Shown here: positions 14,385 through 19,090 of the stretch, one piece after another
How positions within the stretch are numbered: position 1 is the stretch's first letter
Layout: every line of letters starts with the position of its first letter
NCBI GenBank assembly: GCA_900772565.1
Contig: CAAHET010000102.1
Location: forward strand, 1-19,090
DNA from: an uncultured Faecalibacterium sp.
GTDB lineage: Bacteria; Bacillota; Clostridia; Oscillospirales; Ruminococcaceae
Length of the DNA: 19,090 nucleotides
Reading direction: 5' to 3'
Made by a program: the position numbers and the translations under genes
Notes under the pieces: model-generated
Seen by the model: the letters and a program-made list of their open reading frames with translations, nothing else
Databases searched by the model: none
Told to the model about the DNA's origin: nothing

Positions 14385-14990
14385 ATGTCCCAATCCATCT
14401 CCCGCCGGTCATTCCTGAAATGTGCCGGTTCCGGTGCGGTCAGCCTTGCGGCTGCGCTGCTTACCGGAGTCTGTGCTGCGGCGCAGCAGCCGTGTCTTAC
14501 GGGCGAGCCTGCCCTGCTGGACGGCAAAGCTGCCGTGGAACTGCTGGGCTATGCCCCGGCACCGGAGCTGGGCGGCGTGCTGGTGTATCTCTCGGTGGAA
14601 AACCTTTCGGCAGCCAGCCTGCCGGTGGATACCAGCTATCTGCAAAGCCGGGGACTGCGTACCCGGGAGCAGCTGTACAGCATGGGCACCGGTATGACCG
14701 CTGCCTGCAACGGTCAGAGCGTGCCCTGCGGCAGCTTTGCCGCTCCGCTGTACAGCGAGAATGCGGCAGATGCCTCGGTGTTCACCCTGAACCTTGCCGC
14801 CGGACGCGGTGCGCTGCTGCACTGCTTCTGCGCCGTGCCGGAGGACTGGCAGACCCTTGAACTGACTTGGCACCCGGATTTTGCCGCCGGGCGCAGCGCC
14901 ATCTTTACGGTGCGCCGCGATGCTGATGAGGCCGATTTGGGCCCCGTCCCCACCACCCCCGCCGAGGTCGGCAGCGTGGTGGACCTGTAA
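14385..14990 (+). CDS. Tat-type exported protein, paralogue 4, with altered lipobox
   Basis: A 201-residue protein with SRRSFLK (Arg7-Arg8). Its Cys30 lies 22 residues after the second Arg, as in the other paralogues, but the preceding residues are LLTGV, so position -1 is Val and the lipobox is non-canonical. An alternative signal peptidase I site is possible near the following Ala-Ala-Ala-Gln. The protein may therefore be released rather than lipid-anchored. The C-terminal half (VPEDWQTLELTW, AGRSAIFTV) matches paralogue 3. GGAGG (14371-14375) is 9 nt before the ATG at 14385; an in-frame ATG at 14352 is unsupported. It lies between its own strong promoter and a terminator, so it is monocistronic. 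Function unknown. Confidence 0.78.
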   Translation: MSQSISRRSFLKCAGSGAVSLAAALLTGVCAAAQQPCLTGEPALLDGKAAVELLGYAPAPELGGVLVYLSVENLSAASLPVDTSYLQSRGLRTREQLYSMGTGMTAACNGQSVPCGSFAAPLYSENAADASVFTLNLAAGRGALLHCFCAVPEDWQTLELTWHPDFAAGRSAIFTVRRDADEADLGPVPTTPAEVGSVVDL

Positions 14991-14999
14991 CAGCATAGT

Positions 15000-15039
15000 A
15001 AAAGAGCCATTGCACAAATTGCGTGCAATGGCTCTTTTT
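15000..15039. terminator. Bidirectional rho-independent terminator
   Basis: GAGCCATTGCAC (15004-15015) pairs perfectly with GTGCAATGGCTC (15023-15034) over a 7-nt loop. Flanking AAAA and TTTTT allow use in both directions. It mainly ends the gene at 14385-14990. Confidence 0.9.
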
Positions 15040-15047
15040 ATGTTTTA

Positions 15048-15125
15048 GCGGGCTCGCCCTCTCAGTCACCTGCGGTGACAGCTCTCCCAAAGGGAGAGCC
15101 CTTGGCATAGCGGTGAAGTTTCCGG
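15048..15125 (+). repeat. Dispersed hairpin repeat, type A (copy 2)
   Basis: A 78-bp copy of 333-410 with five differences. Two of these are a compensatory pair in the hairpin GCTCTCCC/GGGAGAGC (15081-15099). Confidence 0.8.
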
Positions 15126-15186
15126 CTCAAGTGCAAAGTGTGCTTGCCCGGGAGTACCCCTTCCGTCTTGCCGCTTCGCGTCAAGC

Positions 15187-15293
15187 CACCTTCCCCAAGG
15201 GGACGGCTTCAGTGGTGGCGGCAAAGTTTCCGGCACAGCCCAAAGGCGTCCCCTTGGGGGAGCTGGCGAACGTAGTGAGCCTGAGGGGGTATT
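15187..15293. repeat. Degenerate type B-like repeats
   Basis: CACCTTCCCCAAGGGGACGG resembles an inverted type B hairpin. TCCCCTTGGGGGAGCTGGCG followed by GAACGTAGTGAGC and GAGGGGG resembles a direct one. Together with type A copy 2 they fill the convergent gap 14991-15306, which holds no other gene. They are the only hairpins near the stop of the DUF3048 operon. Confidence 0.5.
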
Positions 15294-15306
15294 GGCCTTT
15301 TTGCGC

Positions 15307-16380
15307 TCACGCCCCCACCAGCGCTTCCCCGGTGCTGCTTTGCACCAGAAGCTCCTGCCCGGTAAGGCTGGAAAGCAGGGCGATGTAGCTGCGCCCTGCC
15401 GGGAGTTCCAGCGGCTTGCCGTTGGAATCGTAGAGGGTAAGGGTGCTCTGGGTGCCCTGCGTCCATGTGATCTGCCACAGGTGCCCGCCGTTCAGCCAGA
15501 CGCCGCCGCCCATGGAAAGGTCGTAGTCCAGCGTGCGGCCATCGTCCCGCAGGGAGGAGCCGCTGTACAGGATAAGCAGGTTGTCAAAGACCGCCTGCGT
15601 GCCGGTGTTGGCGTCCAGCTGGGGGGTGCCGTCGGCGTGCAGCATCCCGTAGGCGGCAAGGACGTCGTCATAGACAAAGCCGGTGGCGCCGCCGGACTGG
15701 AAATTCACGGTCACGTTTACCGCATCGGCGGCGTTTGCGTCCGGCAGATGCCCGGTGTCCCGCTGGGGCAGCAGGGCGGGCAGCACGCCCGCCGTTTCGC
15801 TCTCGCTGCCGGAGGCGCTCTGGTTCACGGTGGTGGAGATGCTCAGGCTGTCCAGCACCGAGGCTGCCGCCTTGCCGCTGGTGCGCCACAGGGGCGTGCT
15901 GCTCCAGCTGCTGCCGGTGCCGACAAAGGCATTGCGCCCCACCTCCTGCGCATCCACCGCGCGGAGGTTATAGTATTCCAGATATCGCTTGGCGTATGCA
16001 CTGCTGCCGCACTGGATGGGCAGCACCTGCTGCCCGCTGAGCAGCCGCCAGTATAAATCCTGCCCGCGCGTCACGGGGCCTACGGTTGGCATGGCGCTGA
16101 GGGCGGGGTATACCAGACACAGCTCGGTAGAGCTGCCGCTCTCGGTCAGGGCTTCCAGCACCACCGAGGCGCTGCCGATGCCCCACTGGGTGGTGCTGTC
16201 GGTGTTGTTCTCAATGACCACCGCCGCTGCCCGCTGCTCCGGGTACAGCAGCTGCTGCCCGGTAAGCGGGTCTGCCGGGGCGGTGCTTTCTGCGGGCACA
16301 GCGGCGGGGTTTTCGCAGCTGCCCAGCAGCACTGCGCACAGCACGGCTGCCCCAAGGCGCAGGCTCCATTTGCGTTTCAT
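15307..16380 (-). CDS. DUF3048-domain lipoprotein, second of tandem pair (YerB-like)
   Basis: A 357-residue predicted lipoprotein with a lipobox LLGSC (Cys22). The DUF3048 hallmark DPLTG is at 37-41, followed by AAVVIENN, GIGSASVVLEALTE and MPTVGPVTRGQDL. The C-terminal domain carries YDSNGKPLELPAGRSYIALL. DUF3048 proteins such as Bacillus subtilis YerB are membrane-anchored and poorly understood. Compared with its neighbour it has a much shorter linker and diverged motifs (VTRG where the neighbour has LRSG). The ATG lies 12 nt after the upstream stop, with an AGGGGAG ribosome site in that gap, so translation is probably coupled. Confidence 0.85.
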   Translation of the reverse strand: MKRKWSLRLGAAVLCAVLLGSCENPAAVPAESTAPADPLTGQQLLYPEQRAAAVVIENNTDSTTQWGIGSASVVLEALTESGSSTELCLVYPALSAMPTVGPVTRGQDLYWRLLSGQQVLPIQCGSSAYAKRYLEYYNLRAVDAQEVGRNAFVGTGSSWSSTPLWRTSGKAAASVLDSLSISTTVNQSASGSESETAGVLPALLPQRDTGHLPDANAADAVNVTVNFQSGGATGFVYDDVLAAYGMLHADGTPQLDANTGTQAVFDNLLILYSGSSLRDDGRTLDYDLSMGGGVWLNGGHLWQITWTQGTQSTLTLYDSNGKPLELPAGRSYIALLSSLTGQELLVQSSTGEALVGA

Positions 16381-16392
16381 GGGCTTCTCCCC

Positions 16393-17619
16393 TTACTGAT
16401 AGTTAAAGTTGGGCCACGCGTCATCGTCCACGATGGCCAGATAGGTCTTGCCGCGGTTGAAGCAGAACTCGGTGCCGTCGGCGGCATAGGCCTTGAGCGG
16501 GTGCTCCGGGGAGGCTTTTTGCCATGTGCCGCGCTGCACCCCGCCCCGGGTAAAGAAATAGGCCTCGCCGCCGGACACATAGTCTACCTGCTGCACCCCG
16601 CCGGAATTGCCGGGGTAGTCCGCGATGCCTGCAAAGCAGACCAGCAGGTTGGTAAAGCCAAGCTGCTTGCCGGTCAGCTCGTCCACGGTGTTTTCAAAGG
16701 CACCGGCGGCGCGGCTGTACATAGACATTTTATAAAGGTGTTCCCAGCGGTTGTAGCTGAAGGAGGTCTTGTAGCTGTCCGAGTGCACGATGTGGATGGT
16801 TTTGGCAGCGGCGGCATCGGACATCTTGTTTTCTGCGCCGGTGCGGTAGTCCGCAAAGCGGAAGAAGGTGCTCTCGTAGGGGTATTGCAGCCCGATGCCC
16901 GCATTGGCAGCGGCCTGCCGGATCTCGGCACCGGAGGTGAACTCGGTGTGCTCGTAGGCCACGTTGCGGCCGCGGCTGTCGCGGTGCGCCACATGGGGAT
17001 GGGTGGGGGTATTAAAATAGCTCTTGCCGCCGATGTTCAGGCCGGAGTAGTTATATACATTAATAAACTTGGTGCAGGGGGCGCTTTCGCCATCGTGGTA
17101 GTACAGCGCCTGCCACGGCATGAGCAGCTGCAAAAACTGGTCGCGGCCGGAGCGCAGCGGCCCCACCTCCGGGATGGCATTGGCGTCATAGTACACCGCG
17201 CAGAAGCGGGAGATGCCGCCCTCCACCTTGCTCTCAATGAGCAGGTCGGCAGAGCCGATGCCGCGCTGCGGGCGGGCGTTCTGCCGCTGGGTGTTGCTGA
17301 TGTTGTTCACCATCACGCCCACCATGCGGCCATTGCTGCGGCGCGGCTCGCCGGTAAGGGGGTCGGCGTTGTAGGCGGGCAGAGTGCTTTCCGCCGCGCT
17401 TTCGGCAGGGGCTTCGGAGGCCGCCTGTGCTTCCGAGGAAGCGGCTTCGGTGCTTTCAGAGGAAGCGGGAGCACTGCCCTTGCCAAAGGTCTGCCGCAGC
17501 CAGTTGGAAAAGCCGCTGCCCAGACAGGTGCTGCCGGTGGATGCACAGCCGGACAAAGCCAGCAAGGCGGCTGCCAGCCCCGAGGCACGAAGAACCATAC
17601 GACGCGTGATCTTTTTCAT
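16393..17619 (-). CDS. DUF3048-domain lipoprotein, first of tandem pair (YerB-like)
   Basis: A 408-residue predicted lipoprotein. The signal MKKITRRMVLR has a twin-Arg (6-7), a hydrophobic core and lipobox ALSGC (Cys25). A Ser/Ala/Glu-rich linker spans about 49-78. DUF3048 then starts with DPLTGEP (86-92), VGVMVNNI, GIGSADLLIESKVEGGISRF and PEVGPLRSGRDQFLQLL. The C-terminal domain includes GEAYFFTRGGVQRGTW and FNRGKTYLAIVD. This is close to the family consensus, so it is probably the functional reference copy. The ATG at 17619 has AGGAGG 8 nt upstream; the frame extends to 17808 without support. First gene of a two-gene operon. Role in the envelope unknown. Confidence 0.88.
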   Translation of the reverse strand: MKKITRRMVLRASGLAAALLALSGCASTGSTCLGSGFSNWLRQTFGKGSAPASSESTEAASSEAQAASEAPAESAAESTLPAYNADPLTGEPRRSNGRMVGVMVNNISNTQRQNARPQRGIGSADLLIESKVEGGISRFCAVYYDANAIPEVGPLRSGRDQFLQLLMPWQALYYHDGESAPCTKFINVYNYSGLNIGGKSYFNTPTHPHVAHRDSRGRNVAYEHTEFTSGAEIRQAAANAGIGLQYPYESTFFRFADYRTGAENKMSDAAAAKTIHIVHSDSYKTSFSYNRWEHLYKMSMYSRAAGAFENTVDELTGKQLGFTNLLVCFAGIADYPGNSGGVQQVDYVSGGEAYFFTRGGVQRGTWQKASPEHPLKAYAADGTEFCFNRGKTYLAIVDDDAWPNFNYQ

Positions 17620-17725
17620 GCAAAAAACCTCCTGACAAAGAGAGTTCTGCGCAGCCCCGGCGCTGTCGGAACGGTTGCGCGCGGTGGATGAAAAGGAACG
17701 GCCTTTCGGCACTGCTTTGATTGTA

Positions 17726-17754
17726 ATTGTAACGGTTCTTACGGCGTTTGTAAA
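17726..17754 (-). promoter_or_regulatory. Promoter of the DUF3048 operon
   Basis: On the - strand, TTTACA (17749-17754), a 17-nt spacer and TACAAT (17726-17731). The predicted leader is about 100 nt. Confidence 0.65.
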
Positions 17755-18007
17755 GGGAAAATTAGCGGCAAAGCGGGGGTGAACGCCTTCCGGTAAAACC
17801 GGATACACTGCATTTGAACCGGGAAATTTACCGTTACGTCAAGGACTTTCCGGCAGCATTCTTTTTTTACATTTTTGGAAAAGAAAAAATAATACATTAT
17901 AGATGATTAAATCAGAGAGTCTTATTGAAAAAATTGTGAAAGTTGATGGAAAAAGTAGGGTGAAAATAACAATGATTCACAAAAAACGGAAATATTTGCC
18001 TTTTCCC

Positions 18008-18037
18008 TTGACAATAAAATGCAGAGAGGGGTATAAT
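18008..18037 (+). promoter_or_regulatory. Strong consensus promoter of lipoprotein paralogue 5
   Basis: Perfect TTGACA (18008-18013) and perfect TATAAT (18032-18037) with an 18-nt spacer, preceded by an AT-rich tract. The best promoter in the window. Confidence 0.9.
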
Positions 18038-18105
18038 AAGGCAAAGGTATCAGATACCTTGAAATCAAAAAACTCAACTCATGTACATCGAGGAGGCTAA
18101 CTACA

Positions 18106-18654
18106 ATGATTTCTCGTCGCGACTTTCTGAAGGGCGCTGGCACTGCTGTGCTGGCTGTTGCTGCTACCGGCGTTCTGGCTGGCTGCTCTGTCCCCACTAA
18201 CCCCGATGCTCCGGCTCCCTCTGAGCCCGAGACCCCCGCTGCAGGCAACACCCTGACTCTGGCTGAGGGCGTTACCCTGACCTTCACTGGCGTTGTCCGT
18301 GAGAAGGTTATTCCTTCCGGCACCCTGCAGTATCTGGCTGTCAAGTTCAAGCTGAACAACGAGACCAGCGAGAACGTCACCATCTCTGAGAACAACTTCA
18401 AGACCAACCTGAACGGCAAGTGGGAGTTCCCCATTAATGGTAACGATCTGAGCGACAGCCAGCTGAAGTTCCTGGAGGAGAAGGTTGATGCTCCTTACAT
18501 CGACTACTATGAGCAGGCATTCGGCAATCCGTTCGGCGCTGCTGGCACCGATCTGGAGGCAGCTGTCTGCTACATGACTCGTAGCACCGAGTCCAAGATG
18601 AACCTGGTCGTCACCTACGGCGCAAAGGTCTTCAACGTCACTCTGGACATCTAA
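18106..18654 (+). CDS. Tat-type lipoprotein, paralogue 5 (DUF4352-like), probably highly expressed
   Basis: A 182-residue protein with SRRDFLK (Arg4-Arg5) and lipobox VLAGC (Cys27). The spacing from second Arg to Cys (22) equals that of the other four. A short Pro/Ser/Glu linker (about 28-46) follows. The domain then reads LAEGVTLTFTGV, QYLAVKFKLNNETSENVTIS and NLVVTYGAKVFNVTLDI, a beta-sandwich pattern like DUF4352. AGGAGG (18091-18096) is 9 nt before the ATG. With its consensus promoter and codon use (GCT, GTT/GTC, CGT, AAG, CTG) unlike the neighbouring lipoprotein genes, it looks abundant in the cell. Function unknown; a ligand-binding or structural envelope role is possible. Confidence 0.85.
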   Translation: MISRRDFLKGAGTAVLAVAATGVLAGCSVPTNPDAPAPSEPETPAAGNTLTLAEGVTLTFTGVVREKVIPSGTLQYLAVKFKLNNETSENVTISENNFKTNLNGKWEFPINGNDLSDSQLKFLEEKVDAPYIDYYEQAFGNPFGAAGTDLEAAVCYMTRSTESKMNLVVTYGAKVFNVTLDI

Positions 18655-18796
18655 TCATGTGCCCTAACTGATGCTGGATGAGGGTAAGCGTATTAGAAAT
18701 AATACACGGCACATCGCATCCTTTTAAGAATGTATGTCCGGCATCCGCACATTGCCCTCGCTGACAAGGCGCGAGGCAAACAATAACCTTGTATAA
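18655..18796 (+). other. Structured non-coding stretch after paralogue 5
   Basis: Several nested pairings: ATGTGCC/GGCACAT (18657-18663, 18708-18714) encloses GTATTA-gaaa-TAATAC (18690-18705), and CCTCGC/GCGAGG pairs at 18756-18776. There is no ORF with a ribosome site. It could be a long 3' UTR or a small RNA processed from it. Confidence 0.4.
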
Positions 18797-18830
18797 AAGC
18801 CGCTGTGCAGAAATGCACAGCGGCTTTTTT
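18797..18830 (+). terminator. Rho-independent terminator of paralogue 5 transcript
   Basis: A perfect 13-bp stem (18797-18809 with 18814-18826), a GAAA loop and a run of six T (18825-18830). It stands about 140 nt past the stop. Confidence 0.93.
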
Positions 18831-18858
18831 GCTGGGGGGAGTCTGTCTCGGGCTGAAC

Positions 18859-18930
18859 TCCCTCAGTCAAAACCTGACGGTTTTGCCAGCTCCCTCTGAG
18901 AGGGAGCCTTTGGCAGTAAGGGGAAGTTTG
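18859..18930 (+). repeat. Dispersed hairpin repeat, type A-like (copy 3, diverged)
   Basis: CTCCCTCAGTCA, then GCTCCCTC-tga-GAGGGAGC (18889-18907), then CCTTTGGCA and GAAGTTTGCGG. The order matches type A, and the stem is again perfectly paired although its sequence differs. Confidence 0.55.
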
Positions 18931-18964
18931 CGGTTTTGCCAAGGGCCCCATCCCAGAGGGGGCT

Positions 18965-18989
18965 GTCGCCGTAGGCGACTGGGGGAGTT
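18965..18989 (-). repeat. Dispersed repeat, type C (copy 2)
   Basis: Reverse complement of 4154-4178 with one difference in 25. Confidence 0.65.
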
Positions 18990-19006
18990 TTAGCGTGCTC
19001 GCCGCC

Positions 19007-19067
19007 GCAAGCATCCTCGCCCTCTCCGTCACGGCTTACGCCGTGCCACCTCTCCCAAAGGGAGAGG
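19007..19067 (-). repeat. Dispersed hairpin repeat, type B (inverted copy 4)
   Basis: GCAAGCATCCTCGCCCTCTC at the left end and CCACCTCTCCCAAAGGGAGA at the right end match the reverse complement of 440-507. The middle is replaced by the hairpin CACGGC/GCCGTG. The repeat block 18859-19067 fills the right end of the window, and I see no gene there. Confidence 0.75.
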
Positions 19068-19090
19068 CAAGAGCACTGCCGGAAACTTTC

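Larger units (their letters stand above)
17620..18105. other. Divergent intergenic region (486 bp), AT-rich on the right
   Basis: It separates the DUF3048 operon (-) from the last lipoprotein gene (+). It contains one strong promoter for each side, a small CCGGT-aaa-ACCGG hairpin (17791-17803), and a marked AT-rich tract from about 17850 to 18000 that could act as an UP element or a regulator-binding zone. I see no supported coding sequence. Confidence 0.6.

Noticed and set aside
16501..17691. A 396-codon + strand frame opposite the first DUF3048 gene
   Set aside because: It is Gly/Ala/Val-rich shadow sequence; the - strand protein matches the DUF3048 pattern throughout.
17903..18100. A 65-codon + strand frame in the AT-rich gap
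   Set aside because: There is no ribosome site before its ATG, the composition is Lys-rich from AT bias, and it runs through the consensus promoter of the next gene.
18805..18993. A 62-codon + strand frame over the terminal repeats
   Set aside because: It starts inside the terminator stem and runs through repeat DNA; no ribosome site.

Overview
The window looks like chromosome from a GC-rich gut Bacillota of the Faecalibacterium/Oscillospiraceae type. This is inferred from strong Shine-Dalgarno sites, sigma-A-like promoters, a clostridial-style arginine cluster, BspA-like and DUF3048 lipoproteins, and dense intergenic hairpin repeats; no rRNA or marker gene confirms it. I see no tRNA, rRNA, CRISPR array, transposase, phage gene or origin.

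Left third (1-7545, all + strand): an arginine biosynthesis cluster, argG (3' end only), argH, argC (type 2), argJ, argB, argD, argF. Together they cover N-acetylglutamate to ornithine (cyclic acetyl route through ArgJ), then citrulline, argininosuccinate and arginine. argH/argC and argD/argF overlap by 4 nt (ATGA). argG is cut off from argH by a terminator hairpin and repeats; repeats also lie between argJ and argB and between argB and argD. A strong terminator follows argF.

Middle (7546-12593, mostly - strand): a possible small RNA, a GIY-YIG protein overlapping a MYG1-family hydrolase, a phosphoribosyltransferase-like protein that lacks the usual acidic pair, then three Tat-type lipoproteins and an XRE-family regulator. 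Each - strand unit has a recognisable promoter, and several have terminators.

Right third (12594-19090): a divergent intergenic region, a small BspA-type leucine-rich-repeat lipoprotein and a histidine phosphatase (+), a fourth Tat-type exported protein (+), a two-gene operon of DUF3048 (YerB-like) lipoproteins (-), and a fifth Tat-type lipoprotein (+) with a perfect consensus promoter and codon use typical of high expression. The window ends in a structured non-coding stretch and a block of hairpin repeats.

The most notable signals are: (1) five small exported proteins sharing an S-R-R-x-F-L-K motif with exactly 22 residues from the second Arg to the Cys, spread around one XRE regulator; (2) a dispersed hairpin repeat whose copies show a compensatory base-pair change; (3) the phosphoribosyltransferase-like protein with Ala-Ala in place of the PRPP-binding acidic pair.
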